A stretch of 64,000 nucleotides of DNA, taken from Metridium senile. Taxonomy: Eukaryota; Cnidaria; Anthozoa; Actiniaria; Metridiidae. Of the stretch, positions 1 to 12,483 are shown piece by piece; position 1 is the first letter of the stretch, and every line of letters begins with the position of its first letter. The translations under genes were made by a program, and so were the position numbers. The stretch spans positions 17,212,210 to 17,276,209 of the forward strand of contig OX459097.1 in NCBI GenBank assembly GCA_949775045.1, given 5' to 3'. The notes beneath the pieces are model-generated. The model saw only the letters and a list, made by a program, of their open reading frames with translations. It was not told the DNA's origin and searched no databases.

Positions 1-19
1 TCTAAATTAATTAAAACCT

Positions 20-225
20 GCAAAACCTATTATAGAGTTAATCCTGGTTTAGTGCTAGTCTTGATTCAGTTCTTATTAAAACCTAAAGTGTTTATCCTTG
101 GTTAGTGTTATCTTGGTTTAAATCTTCATAAAACAGTACGTCCTATAGAGTTACATCATCCTGAGTTAGTGCTAATCCTGGTTTAACTCTTTATAAAACC
201 TATAGAGTTAATCCTGGGTTTAACA
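20..225. repeat. Degenerate tandem repeat downstream of the FAD oxidase gene
   Basis: Several imperfect copies of a unit containing TATAGAGTTAATCCTGGTTT and AAAACCTA, spaced by about 60 bp. Confidence 0.5.
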
Positions 226-277
226 TTTGGTCGCAATATTTTGCTTTTGTCTATAAGGCACTGTATTTCGCCACTGT

Positions 278-3200
278 TTAGTTCGCTAGATCTATGTAAG
301 CAAAATTATTGTGAAAGACATTGTTAGGATCGAACTGTTGCTTGATATTCTTCAGTTCTTGTGTAATCTCATCTGCGTTGCCCCCATGATACAATGGTAA
401 CCCGTACTTTGCGTTGTTGGTCTGGAAATCATCCGTCCATTGCTTTAAAGCGTCATAGTTTGCTTCTTCTTTTGTAGAACCGTTTACCCCAATCCAGTAT
501 CTAATTTGAACAATGATAAAGCACACAGGTAGGTTAATATGGGGTGGATAGGCAATCTATCTTGAACACTGATGATAAAACACACAGGTAGGCAGGCAGG
601 CAGGCAGGCAAACTAAAGTACTGTACCTCGCTTCCTTGCGGAATGGGAAAGAGCTCTCCTCGTATCCTACTTCACTGGCTTTCCCACCAAAGTTTTGTAA
701 CATGCATATGGTAGTTCCAGACAAGAAATGATTACAACCAACATTTTCAACACGGCCAACAATGTTGTCTATTACATCGTCAGTTATATCTGAAATATAT
801 TGGAGTGATTTAGACCTGGTAAATCATAACATATCTAAATCATATATGCATAAATTAACTTGTTCATAAACAAAATTAACATGACAGGCAGCAGAAAATA
901 TCTAAATATTTATATTAACGTTTTCATAAAAAAAGCAAGAATTTATAAATGTGTTTTAGAGATGAATCTCTTTATTTAAAATGTCTGTAAACTTTGTAAA
1001 ATGGCCGTAAATTATTAATACTTTTTGAATACCTGATATCACGTGACCAGGTATGCCGTAGTAATACCTTCCACTTGGTAACAAATGATCGCCTTGTTTT
1101 TGAAAGTCAGGGTGCTCAACTGGACCACAGCGAAAGTTGTAGGGATGAGTCAGGTCCACAAGGTCTTGAACTACTTCTCCGCCACGGCGAAGTGTTCCAC
1201 TGTAGAGCAATCGGACCACTAACTCGGGACTGGAAGTAAATAGTTTTTTTGTTTTAATATTTTAATACTTAGTATATATCTTTTTGAAAGTGTACATCGA
1301 GCATGGGTGGCATGAGTGGCCTAGCGATCAGAACGTTGGCCTTTCACCACAGTAACCTGGGTTCGACTCCCAGCTCGGGCGACAAGTGAATAGAGTTTGT
1401 TTGATGTGTTGTTTTCTCTCATGGCAGGGTTTTTCTCCGGGTTATCCGGTTCTCCTAAAAATCAACATGTGAGCAGAGTTCTGTGTTGTAAATATGGAAT
1501 GTAGTGGTAGTGAGTGTGAGTGAAGAGCCCTGACGGAGAGTGATGGTTGAAAAATATTTATTGATATTTTTAGCGTTAGCTTTATGCTAGAGTCTTGATC
1601 ATAATGATTGCCGTCACACTATCTTGTTTTTTTTTTTTCCTACAGATGACCACAGCAATTAGTTGGCATGGGTGGCCTAGCAGGGAGAGCGCTGGCCTTT
1701 AACCACTGTGATCTGGGTTCCATTCCCGGGGCAGGCAAGGGATTTTCTCCGGGCTAACCAAATATTGTAATGATACTGTGGAATAAGAAAAAATACTTAC
1801 CCTGTAGGTCCGATGTTAATGATCAGGTAGAATGACAAGCAATTATCGTTTGCTTTATTGGAATAATCACGGATCATCTTGAGTACTTCTTTGGCTCGAG
1901 AGAATTGGAATAGCATAGAGCCTCCAACAAAGAGTTTAGGTATTTCATAGACTTGAAACTTCATGCTTGTCACAACCCTGCATGATGAAATATTAAATTA
2001 TAATTATAAACAAACAAACAAACAAACAAACAAACAAGCAAACAATAACAAATAAATGAATGAATGAATGAATGAATATTAAACCATATATTATAACCAA
2101 ATTATACTAACACCACAAGGTCCAATCATGCAGGTAACACATCGGACTAGAAAGCCAAAACCGTGGGGCTCAATAATACCGCCAAGGGCATATGATATTT
2201 TTCTCATGTATCAGTATTTAACTTATATACCGAACGAATTTCAATTATTTAAATAAATAAATAAACAAATAATAGGTAATATAATGAAATTTGCAACACC
2301 TTAATAAACACATAAATAACTCTATTCTGGTAGATTTAAGACTCACCCAAAATTCGCCCCATAACCTTTCATCCCCCAGAATAGCTCTGGGTTTTGTTCA
2401 GCACTGACTTTCAGTGATTCACCACTAGCAAGAACAATGTCTGATGGATGTGAATGGGATAAATGGGAAAAGCATAAGGAAGTGAACAGAATGAATGGGA
2501 AATGGACAAATGACAGTAAAAAACAAAGATGTTAAAAAAACTGGCAGTCAAGGATGCATGTTGTATGATGTACTACTTGAAGGTAATATTAATAAGAAAT
2601 CCAGATAATAACTAAGAAATACTATGAAGCAATATATATCAATGGCTCCAACATATCTAGTCAACAATCTTTGATAAAAACAGCAGGCACCATAATAGAT
2701 TGAAACCTTTTCACAGGTCTCATCGAACAATCTCACATTCAATAAGGTAAATGGAAACTAGCGAGTAAACTAGTATAGACTGTGTGGGTGTTTGATATAA
2801 ATGATATTAGGTAATGTAATGAAATTTGTAACATCATAAAACATTTTACTGACGTTTTGAGCTTTAGCCCTACATCGGAGTAAAAAAGGGTATACACTTA
2901 CTTGCAAGAACGTTGTCATACGCAAAATTTGTATTTAGTGTGTTAGGAATAAATTAAAAGTACAAAAGATGATCACTGAAGCTGAACTCTTTCTTTTGTA
3001 CTTTTAATTTATTCCTAACACATATACGTACACTAAATACAAATGTTGTTTTTTATATGACAACGTTCTTGCAAGTAGGTGTATATTCTTTAGAATTTAA
3101 TTAACAGCAGCCCATGGAATTTTGAAGTGGTTCAATTGTTTGATGTGATGTGTACATAGTCAAATGGATGTTGTGGATGAGAACCATGAGAAGCTCTATC

Positions 3201-6200
3201 ATAGTATTTTATCTTATAGTAACTTTACTTTATTTTGTACGTTTTAAATATCAGAATATGAAGTGAACCTCCTTCTTCCCTCACATAGTTGCTGTGAAAA
3301 TAGTGATTGATAGGTCAACCACATTTGAATAATTGTCATTTTCACAGTTCCGCGAAGTGACCACAAATAATAGTTTCAAATCGAGCTTTGAGTTGATGCG
3401 TATAGCAAAACTTTAATTTATCATGCTCAACAACGGGAGCCTCGACTTGGAACTATTATTTGTGGTTACTGAGGCGGAACTGTGAAAATGATTAAAAAGC
3501 ACCAAACAAGATGTCTCACAACTCAACATTGTCAGGTTGTCAGATTGTCAGGGGGTGTCAGTATTTGATGAGTGCAAAAATGATTTTGCCATAGTTCTGC
3601 GGCTAAGAAAATAACACAAGAAACAAAAGAAAACGTCTGGGAACAGGGTGTCAAAATATAATTTACAAAGACAGTGATATACAGTCAATCCAAGCTCAAA
3701 TAATTCTCACCATATTCAAGGACACTGTCTGAAGCAATCCCAAAATGCCTTGCCAGGAACCCTTCTCCCCCCATTAAGGTCATTCCTGCCACGCCCAACT
3801 GAGAGAAGCTACCGAGGGGTATTACAAAGCCATATTCAAAAAGGGCTTTATCAACATCAGCAACTTTGGCTCCTCCCTCAATCACTGCAGTCTGCATAAG
3901 AAACAGTTGAATTAATGCAACTTGCTATAAATGAATAGATGGATGGAGAGCCTGCATAGCAGCTCTCTAGGGGACTAGGGGAGAGAGAAATGCATACTAA
4001 TTAAGGGGCGGATAACGAAAACAAGGGTTGTCATTGCAGGCTCTTCCTTCCTTTCCCCTCCCCTTCTCCCCTTCTCTTCTCACCAATCCCCTAAGAGCTG
4101 CTACGTACAGGCTAATGGATGGATGAATAGATGGATGAATAAATGAATGCACAAATGAACTTACAATTTAATGGATGCATGAATAATTGGATGAATGAAT
4201 GAAATGAAATGAATGAAAGGATGGTAGGATTAATGGAAGGATGAATCATTGTATGAATAAAAAAAAATACAATTGAATGGATGGAAGAATAATTGAATGG
4301 ATGGATAAATGAATAAATGAATGGATGAAAGAATAAATATATGGAAGAATGAACAAACAATATGTATAGATCAATGAATGTAGGAATAAATGAATGAATA
4401 ACTGAACAATGTACAATTGAATGGATGAATAAATAATTGGTTGAATGAATGAATAAATGGATGAATGGAAGGATGAATGAATGAATAACTGAACAATGTA
4501 CAATTGGATGGATGAATAAATAATTGGTTGAAAGAATGAATAAATGGATGAATGGAAGAATAAATGAATGAATAACTGAACAATGTACAATTGAATGTAT
4601 GAATAAATAATTGGTTGAATGAATGAATGAATGAATAAATGGATGAATGGAAGGATGAATGAATGAATAACTGAACAATGTACAATTGGATGGATGAATA
4701 AATAATTGGTTGAAAGAATGAATAAATGGATGAATGGAAGGATGAATGAATGAATAACTGAACAATGTACAATTGGATGGATGAATAAATAATTGGTTGA
4801 ATGAATGAATAAATGGATGAATGGAAGGATGAATGAATGAATAACTGAACAATGTACAATTGGATGGATGAATAAATAATTGGTTGAATGAATGAATAAA
4901 TGAATAAATGGATGAATGGAAGGATGAATGAATGAATAACTGAACAATGTACAATTGGATGGATGAATAAATAATTGGTTGAATGAATGAATAAATGAAT
5001 AAATGGATGAATGGAAGGATGAATGAATGAATAACTGAACAATGTACAATTGAATGGATGAATAAATAATTGGTTGAATGAATGAATGAATAAATGGATG
5101 AATGGAAGTATGAATAAATGAATAACTGAACAATGTACAATTGAATGGATGAATAAATAATTGGTTGAATGAATGAATGAATGAATGGATGAATGGAAGG
5201 ATGAATGGAAAGATGTATGAGTGGATGTATGGGATGTATAAGAGAATGAATGTATGAACAAATTGACGAGTAAATAAGATGAATTAATTCATTTAGGTGG
5301 ATGAATAAGTGGAAGAATAAATGGAAAGATGGATGGATGGATAAGTGGATGAATGAATGAATAAATAGATTAATGAATGAAGGTATGGATGGATGGATGA
5401 TTGAATGGATTAATAATTTAATTGATGGATAAATAAACAAATGGTTGGCTGTTCCTCTTCGAACATCTATAAGAAGAATTTAAAATTGTTAATTTTATTT
5501 AAATTTTAAATTAATTTTAAAAGAAAAAAAAAAGTTTAAAGATAACAACAGTTCAACTTCACCTTGTTTTTTGTATCAACTTGAATCCTGCGCATGTCTG
5601 ATAGGTCTATCACAACAGCATCGTCTTTCATAGACATGACACTTGTTCCTCCAGCACTAACACATACCTCAAGCTAAAAATAAAAAAATAAAAAAGTGAC
5701 AGATCAATTGAGATGATAAGATAAATGAAATTATAATAAATCAGTGAAGTAAATCATTGTATCACGTCAAAATAAGGGGAGTCTTTACCAAATCTCCCTA
5801 ATCAGTGGATATACACCTATTTCAATTAACAACTGTTGTCCATCTGGAATGGTTGATCTGAGACCGCTAGGAATTGTGGGAGTTCATTAAATTTCAAATA
5901 CATTGTTTTAATCACACTTGAATGGTGCTGAATTACAGATAACAGTATTTCAGAAGTAAAAATTAAATCAAGTTTAATTTTCTTACATAATTTTCTTAAA
6001 TTAAACTTTAAAACTCATAAAAGGTCCAAAATTTTATTCAGAACACTGTAACATAATGTTGTGCATAATTATATAAAGTGCATTTCGCAGTACTAAAAAA
6101 ATATTTATGCTTTTATCCTTTAATCAAACATTCATTTTCATTTGAGGCTAATTCCTACACCTCCCCTCTCCCTCCTGATTTTACTCATATTGGGAGAGGG

Positions 6201-7980
6201 GTGGGGACTATTGTACACAGTCTAAATACATTTCTACAGACTCACCAAGTAAATTGGTAGCAAGAAGATTGATATTAATTTTATAAAAAGCAAGTCCATA
6301 ACATGTTTTCACATTCAATTTGCAAGAGCAAAAAATGAACTCTGATAGCTTGATCTCATTAATTGATGACCAGCTGATAGTGGCAGGCCTAGATATTAAA
6401 AACTCATTAAACACTATGTGTGCCCTGCATGAGGTTAACCTTAACAACAGGTATGTGGCATAGCTATAAAAGAGTAAAGGCATTTAACCAGTGAAATAGA
6501 AATTGCTTGGTAAAGTGTAATAGTCAAATAGACACAAAAGAAAACAATGGAATTAGAGACTGCTATTTAGGTGTATATAAGTCTAACATCTATTTCACAG
6601 GTTAAATTAATGACTTCACTCTAAGTCATAAAAATATATGAATTGTACTACGAAAGCAGCAGAATATATAAATTCTGTACTGTGTATCATATGCTTTCAG
6701 ACAAAAAATTAAAAAATTATTTTTTTATTTTTCAAAGAGTATAATTAGTAATAATCAAATAACAATTTAATTTAATAATTACTTTACATTAGAACTGTGA
6801 AAAATAATATATAAAATTAAGTAAAAACTAATAAGAAAAAACATTTAGTAAATACAATGCATAGAAGCTAGAGTACAAATATAATTATACCTGTGAAACA
6901 AGTAGAGTAGACGCACTTAATCCGTGAAACAAATACTAATTTTTAGTACTAAATAGTGATAATACAGTACAAACACTAAAAGTGTGCAATACTTTGTACT
7001 ATTTACCACTAAATAGTGTTGATTAAACAATAGAGAACAAAAGAATTTGCATAATTTAGCAGTATTTAGTGGTTAATTTATGTTGCACACTTTTAGTATT
7101 TGTACTCTAAAACAATAGAAAACAAAGAATTTTTTTTATGAAATAGTACTAATTAGTACTAATTATAATATGTCACGGATTTAGTGCGTCTACCCTAGTA
7201 CTATTAAGCACTAATTAAGCACTATAAATTAATATAGTGCTATATATAATTAAACAATAGAAAACAATAGAATTAACATAAAAACTATATCACTATATTT
7301 AGTAAGATTTATGTTTCACGATTCTAATGTTTGCACTCTAGTTAAGGTGCAGACAATAGTGGAGTATATCATTGAAACATTAGTTTTAAAATACTAAATA
7401 TATACTATAGTAATATGACACCTTTTGCTAATTCTATTGTTTTCCATATTGTTTAATATAGCACTCTTTTGTATATATATAAATATTGAGTTTTGTATTT
7501 CACGAATATATTGTTTGTACTTTTATATCCGTGAAATACCAAAGTAAATAGTACAAAATAGTGCTATATTTATAAAAAAATATATTTATTAAAGTATAAA
7601 AAGGAATCGAACGTTCGAGAATTTGCCCTCGACCGTGCATGGTTCAGTTACTACGTTGTGTTTATAGTACAGCTCTTGAAAACCTAACGAAACGATATTG
7701 CTTGTCACAATAAAGCACTTAAATGAGCGCAATTAATATCTACCTAAGCACAAACATGAACTATAGATGCGAAAAACCGCACACATACCTCATTCTCAAC
7801 GCAAAACTTGACTGTTTTTTCTACATCTTCCTTCCCTCGCACCACGACAAATGCCAAAGGACGCTGAGATCGCAAGGAAGCGTTCCAAGTTCTCTTTATC
7901 TCGTTAGCGTACGTCGTTTTATCAGACGAAGTGTAGATCTTGCCTTTGATTTCTTTCTTGAGCAATGCAAAGTCAGCCAT
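278..7980 (-). CDS. FAD-linked oxidase, berberine-bridge-enzyme-like (8 exons, 445 aa)
   Basis: Exons on the minus strand, in transcript order: 7789-7980, 5563-5673, 3711-3891, 2347-2440, 1801-1977, 1033-1229, 627-789 and 278-500. All junctions are GT/AG, phases match throughout, and the total is 1338 nt. An FAD-binding type 4 (PCMH) half spans roughly residues 25-200, with GGTS at 72-75 and the GVAG...GG loop at 134-143. The NPELFW...GANFG stretch is typical of bacterial and fungal members. A C-terminal BBE segment ends with QQFDPNNVF near residue 430. Family members oxidise alcohols, sugars or amines with O2; the substrate here is unknown. The His that binds FAD covalently in plant BBEs is Thr74, and no Cys lies at the second attachment site, so FAD is probably non-covalent. 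The start is the ATG of MADFALLKK; an upstream in-frame alternative is less likely. No convincing signal peptide is visible. Head to head with the C1orf53-like gene. Confidence 0.9.
1302..1560 (+). mobile_element. tRNA-derived SINE
   Basis: The head carries an A box (TGGCCTAGCG) and a perfect B box (GGTTCGACTCC) about 50 bp apart, followed by an unrelated body and an AT-rich end. It does not fold as a functional tRNA. It lies in an intron of the FAD oxidase gene. Confidence 0.7.
1663..1757 (+). mobile_element. Truncated tRNA-derived SINE, same family
   Basis: A second copy of the same head, with GCATGGGTGGCCTAGCAG and a degenerate B box (GGTTCCATTCC). It ends after the CTCCGGGCTAACC motif shared with the first copy. 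Confidence 0.6.
1995..2075. repeat. Microsatellites (AAAC)n and (GAAT)n
   Basis: Adjacent runs of AAAC and of GAAT in an intron of the FAD oxidase gene. Confidence 0.8.
2891..3085. mobile_element. Fold-back MITE, TACACCTA family
   Basis: An inverted repeat whose arms begin TACACTTACTTGCAAGAACG and run about 85 bp each. The arms include GGAATAAATTAAAAGTACAA, and a second copy lies at 11404-11592. Confidence 0.75.
3333..3494. mobile_element. Fold-back element
   Basis: Arms of about 45 bp: TCATTTTCACAGTTCCGC...CACAAATAATAG and its inverse around a short loop. It lies in an intron. Confidence 0.65.
3948..4114. mobile_element. Mutator-like MITE, TAGCCTG termini, 9-bp TSD
   Basis: Terminal inverted repeats read GAGCCTGCATAGCAGCTCT at the left and, inverted, TAGCCTGTACGTAGCAGCTC at the right. 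Both are flanked by ATGGATGGA (3939-3947 and 4115-4123). The flank is low-complexity, so the TSD alone is weak, but the same termini with a 9-bp TSD recur at 48873-49697. Confidence 0.6.
4124..5440. repeat. Minisatellite array, units of about 85-100 bp
   Basis: Roughly nine units share ATAACTGAACAATGTACAATT, GGATGAATAAATAATTGGTT and a variable number of (GAAT)n. All six frames give long Ile/His/Ser/Phe-rich ORFs that are artefacts of the repeat. It lies in the intron between the second and third coding exons of the FAD oxidase gene. Confidence 0.9.
5810..5960. mobile_element. Half copy of the TACACCTATTTC MITE
   Basis: Matches the left arm and centre of the complete element at 12038-12300 and lacks the right arm. 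Confidence 0.65.
6907..7193. mobile_element. AT-rich MITE with GTAGACGCACTTAATCCGTG termini
   Basis: The ends GTAGACGCACTTAATCCGTG and CACGGATTTAGTGCGTCTAC are inverted copies. The interior is AT-rich with repeated 'TAGTACTA'. Related fragments, with 'TTTCACG' and 'CCGTGAAATA', continue to about 7545. Confidence 0.7.
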
Positions 7981-8451
7981 TTTGGATTGACGTGCAGATC
8001 TTTGCAGAAAAGTTAAGATGAAGATGCACACCTTAAAGTTTGCAGGCGTTAGCTACGTGCAAAAGGCGTCAGCTGACCTTTGCATAGATTATTTTTATCC
8101 AAAAGAACTATATGAATGGTCAAAATAAAGTGTTTTGTCTAACATTATTGACCCGCTGTCTCTATTGAAGTGTCTAAAAATACTCACACGGGAGGGGTGG
8201 GTCGAGTGTTGTTGTGGTACTGATTTTGATTCTGACCTTTCGATCGGGCTTCCTGTTGTGTTTATCAGGAACGCCTTGTTGTAATAGTGATGTTGAAACG
8301 AAGACAAAGTTGATGTGTTCAAAATGAACTCTTTTCTCTATTATTTAAATACTACAATCGCTTCAAATTAATTGTGCATTACGAATCCTTTCAAATCATT
8401 TCAAATGTTATGGATTGAAACATAATTTTTCTGAATATTTTGAGATTTCTG
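7981..8451. promoter_or_regulatory. Candidate bidirectional promoter region
   Basis: About 470 bp separate the start codons of the minus-strand FAD oxidase gene and the plus-strand C1orf53-like gene. No coding sequence is visible on either strand and no clear TATA box was picked out. That both genes start from this interval is inferred from their head-to-head arrangement. Confidence 0.45.
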
Positions 8452-11400
8452 ATGTCCAAGTTTTATCGAATCCAACATGGCCGATCGTTAAGTTTCTTTA
8501 CAGTTCTATGTTCAAGACCAACAAATGCTGCAATCATGACATCAAGAAGGACCATTTCTCAATCAACAACACATTCAATTCCGGAAAAGACGTTTAATTC
8601 TAGTCCAGGCAAGCATGTAAGCTTAGATACTGGGGAAAATGGTACCTGCCCCAGCACTTTGAATAACTCGCTTGATTTCAAAAGGTTGTCGGAAGAGGAG
8701 AAAGAAATATATAATTTACACCGTGAAGCCTGTCAGGTTAGTTGTCTTTGGCTGGAAATCAATGTTTATATATTACGTGCATGCCCTACACATTGAGCAG
8801 GTTAATTATTAATGAACACTCAGTAATTATGGCAGTAAGTCAGTAAATATGCCAGTCAGTAAGTATGTTAGTCAGTCAGTCAGTAAGTATATAAATCAGT
8901 CTATCGTTCAGTCAGTAAATATAAGTCAGTCAGTTTATTATACGTCAGTCAGTTAATTAGTCAGTAAACCAGTCAGTCAGCAAATATATAGTTAAGTCAG
9001 TAAATCACTTACACAGTATAAATAAGTCAGCCAGTCAGTATATATCTGTCAGTCTGTCAGTGAATAAGTTAGTCAGTCTGTCAGTAAATCAGTCTGTCAG
9101 TCAGTAAATATAAGTCAGTTAGTCTGTCAGTAAGTCAGTCAGTCAGTAAATAATTCAGTCAGTCAGTTAATAATTCAGTCAGTCAGTAAATAATTCAGTC
9201 AGTCAGTAAATAATTCAGTCAGTCAGTAAATAATTCAGTCAGTCAGTAAATAATTCAGTCAGTCAGTCAGTAAATAATTCAGTCAGTCAGTCAGTAAATA
9301 ATTCAGTCAGTCAGTCAGTAAATAATTCAGTCAGTCAGTAAATAATTCAGTCAGTCAGTAAATAATTCAGCCAGTCAGTAAATAATTCAGTCAGTCAGTA
9401 AATAATTCAGTCAGTCAGTAAATAATTCAGTCAGTCAGTAAATAATTCAGTCAGTTAATAAATAATTCAGTCAGTTAATTAATAATTCAGTCAGTTAATA
9501 AATAATTCAGTCAGTTAATAAATAATTCAGTCAGTTAATAAATCAGTTCATCAGTAAATAAGTTAGTCACTCTGTCAGTAAATCAGTCTGTCAGTCAGTA
9601 AATACGTCAGCCAGTCTGTCAGTTACAAATCAGTCTGTCAGTCAGTAAATACGTCAGCCAGTCTGTCAGTTACAAATCAGTCTGTCAGTCAGTAAATACG
9701 TCAGTCAGTCTGTCAGTAAATACGTCAGTCAGTCTGTCAGTAAATCAGTCAGTCAGTCAGTAAATACGTCAGTCAGTCTGTCAGTAAATACGTCAGTCAG
9801 TCTGTCAATAAGTGTGCATGCAGATCGATCATCTCATTGGATTAAATCACTAGTTGTTAATAGACCTCTTTACCTTCCTCGTTTGTTGTCCCATTTCAGA
9901 TCACGTGATGCTACCCTTGGGAATTGTTTCTTTCACATGTAAATGGTATAACACATTCATCATAAAAGAACAATTCTCAAAAGAATGACACATGGTCTGA
10001 AATGGGCAAATTTCATATGGAGGTAAAGAGGTCAATTCCCTGTCAAATTTTCAAAAATAAAGTAATTGTGATTTTCTATCAGAAAGGAGAGGACATGTAC
10101 AAGGACCCTGTAACCGGGTATGCTGTGTTCACTGAGGTCTTCCATAGACAGAGGAACTCTTGTTGTGGCAATGCTTGTAGGCATGTGAGTATTTTTATTA
10201 ATTAGGCTGAGTTGTATAATTATTTTACAGATTTAATTAGTTGTCAAATCACACATTGCTCACTTATAATTAGGCCACTAGCTATTACTTATGCCACAAG
10301 TACTAACATATTTTTAGATTACTAATTTATATTTGGATTTTTAACTTTTTAAATGTTCAAATTATTATTGAGTTTCATATATGTACCTACTTGCAAGAAT
10401 GTTGTCATATGAATAAAGAACATTAGTTATTTAGTAACAAAAGATTATCAGGAATAACAAAAGAAAGATTTCAGCTTGAGTAAGTAAGTAAATAAGTAAG
10501 TAAGTAAGTAAGTAAGTAAGAAACTTTATTTATAGAGGGTAGCACTAAATAGCTAAAAGCTTATAAACTTGTGGCCCTCATAATCAATACTTTACAAATT
10601 TACATTATTTAATAGTGTCAAGAATCTAAAATTAATTGAATTTACATTAAATTACATTTAAGGACATTCCGTAGTAATAGATTTTGACATAACTTTTTAT
10701 TGAAACTTTGTACAGTTATACTTTAAGACATGGGCATTTCAAAAATGAAATAAAAAAGGGGGGTCACCGTGTTGGTTTTGGCACTAGATCACGTCAAAGT
10801 TACTCATTTTGACGGCGCGCGAGAGTAATATTTCGATGTATAAAATGAGAAGAAAAGGCGATTAATGGCACTCTTTTTTTATATTAGTATTGAAATATTA
10901 GGTTTAATTACATCTTAGCATCCCAAGTCTTCATTCACACACAATACTTGGATAGTAAAGTGGACTTGTTAAAAGAAAATAGCGATAATGCAATACACGA
11001 GCGTATTGATCGCGAACACCTGGATGACAGAATATTACCAAAATTCTGAAATATCTCGAAATCTGGACATAAATATTTATTCAAACTCGGATATGTGTTT
11101 GCAAACCTGTATACCATTAGTTTAACACCATAAAAAAGATAGGTCACCGTATTCGTTTTGGCGCTATGGCACTTTGAATGTACGAATTGTGATATTTTAG
11201 TAATACCGACATAGCGCGCGCAAGGTGCGCGAGCTGTAGCACGCGCTCTCGCTGGTCAAAATTGTGCGCAGTAGAGCGTGCGCAATGCAAAACTACGGAA
11301 TGTCCTTAAGTGATCTTCTTTTTTTTTTTAAATATATATATTTAAAAATAATTCCTTTCCTACTAAATTACAAAAGTCAGGACAATGTTCTTCCAATTAG

Positions 11401-12453
11401 GTGTACACCTACTTGCAAGAACGTTGTCATTAACATTCGAACATTTGTAATTTAGTGGATTAGGAATAAATTAAAAGTACAAAAGAAAGAGTTCTGCTTC
11501 AATGATCTTCTTTTGTACTTTTAATTTATTCCAAATCCACTAAATTACAAATCTTCAAATGTTGTATGACAATGTTCTTGCAATTAGGTGTAGATATTTT
11601 ATAGTTTTTCATGATATGTGTTCCTGACTTTTTTAATCAAGCTGAACTCTTCCTTTGGTTATAGAGTACTGAAGTGAATACGTCACCTATTGTCAGTTGT
11701 CAAGGAAACTTGTTCCAAACTAAAGTCGATCAACCATATTTCTTTTGTTCCTCTATAGAAATGTGTGCTGAAAAGTTACTGTTTGGAACCAGAATCCATG
11801 GCAACTGACGTCACACTTTACCACTCTATTCCTTTGTTACTAAATTACTAATGTTCTTTTTTATCTGAAAACATTCTACTATATTATTACTTTATTATCT
11901 ACTCAAACATGTCTTAAGGTGATTCTATACCCAATGTTTTTGCATGACCACCTTCCAACGTTAAACCTCATACACTTGAAGAGATTGAGAACAGTGTGAT
12001 AAATGTTAAATAGCAGAATAGCTATGTGCTATTTAGCATACACCTATTTCAATTAACGTTGTCCATCTGGAATGGTTTATCTGAGACCGATAGGTATTGT
12101 GGGAGCTCGTTAAACTGCAAATACACTATTATAATCACGCTCGAATATTAATGTTTACTTCTGAAATACTGTTATCCATAATTCAGCACCATTCAAGTGT
12201 GATTAAAACAATGTATTTGGTATTTAATGAGCTCCCACAATTCCTATCGGTCTCAGATCAACCATTCCAGATGGACAACGTTAATTGAAATAGGTGTATA
12301 ACGCACAGTCCTGAAGAGATTGATTGCGATTTCACATTTACATTCATTAATACTGATTTGTTTTAATATTTGTTTTTCTAGTGTCCTTATAATCATGAAA
12401 GCGTACCAGCAAGTAAAAGAACAAAGAAATTTAACTCAGCATTTTATTACTAA
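8452..12453 (+). CDS. C1orf53 homologue, DUF5522 domain (3 exons, 152 aa)
   Basis: Exons 8452-8736, 10083-10184 and 12382-12453 join in phase 0 with GT/AG borders to give 152 codons plus stop. The first 50 or so residues are rich in Arg, Ser and Thr and almost free of acidic residues, like a mitochondrial presequence. The C-terminal half carries the conserved block 'LHREACQ...Y.DP.TGY.VFT...H..R..CCG.ACRHCPY', the hallmark of the DUF5522/C1orf53 family. The Cys-rich CCGNACRHCPY motif is split by the exon 2/3 border and may bind metal. The family's biochemical role is not established. The start is the first ATG in the ORF that gives the presequence-like N terminus. Intron 1 holds a CAGT satellite and intron 2 several MITEs. 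It is divergent from the FAD oxidase gene, so a shared promoter is possible. Confidence 0.88.
8825..9815. repeat. CAGT-based satellite, about 1 kb
   Basis: (CAGT)n blocks alternate with AAATAATT or AAATACGT spacers. The core from about 9130 to 9540 is nearly regular, with units of about 20-24 bp. It lies in intron 1 of the C1orf53-like gene. Confidence 0.9.
10383..10475. mobile_element. Half copy of the TACACCTA-family fold-back MITE
   Basis: Reads GTACCTACTTGCAAGAATGTTGTCAT and onward without the opposite arm. A degenerate opposite arm is seen near 11825-11880. Confidence 0.5.
10656..11311. mobile_element. 656-bp MITE with ACTTAAGGACATTCCGTAGT termini
   Basis: Left end TTAAGGACATTCCGTAGTAA and right end AACTACGGAATGTCCTTAAG are inverse. 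Internally 'GGGGGTCACCGTGTTGGTTTTGGC' has a related copy near 11143 (GGTCACCGTATTCGTTTTGG). A fragment with 'TACGGTGACCCCC' occurs at about 25929. Confidence 0.65.
11404..11592. mobile_element. Fold-back MITE, TACACCTA family
   Basis: Arms start TACACCTACTTGCAAGAACG; the right end is CAATTAGGTGTA. A partial right end of another copy (ATGTTCTTCCAATTAGGTGTA) abuts its left end, so copies are nested or adjacent. Confidence 0.75.
12038..12300. mobile_element. Fold-back MITE with TACACCTATTTCAATTAACG termini
   Basis: Near-perfect arms of over 110 bp, containing GTTGTCCATCTGGAATGGT and TGAGACCGATAGG. The first 8 bases and an internal AACGTTGTC match the termini of the 11404 family, so the two families are related. 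Confidence 0.8.
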
Positions 12454-12483
12454 ATGGGAAGAATACCTTTCTCATGAACAGCC

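Noticed and set aside
4112..5440. Three long minus-strand ORFs (295-442 aa) rich in Ile, His, Phe and Ser
   Set aside because: They lie wholly in a minisatellite whose units are open in all minus-strand frames. No start context, domain or codon structure; the region is an intron of the FAD oxidase gene.
7744..8031. Longer N terminus (17 extra residues) for the FAD oxidase
   Set aside because: The extra residues do not form a clear signal peptide and the family homology starts after MADF; the downstream ATG is preferred, though not proven.
8825..9815. CAGT array considered as a CRISPR-like or regulatory array
   Set aside because: Units are simple tetranucleotide expansions without unique spacers, and the host is eukaryotic.
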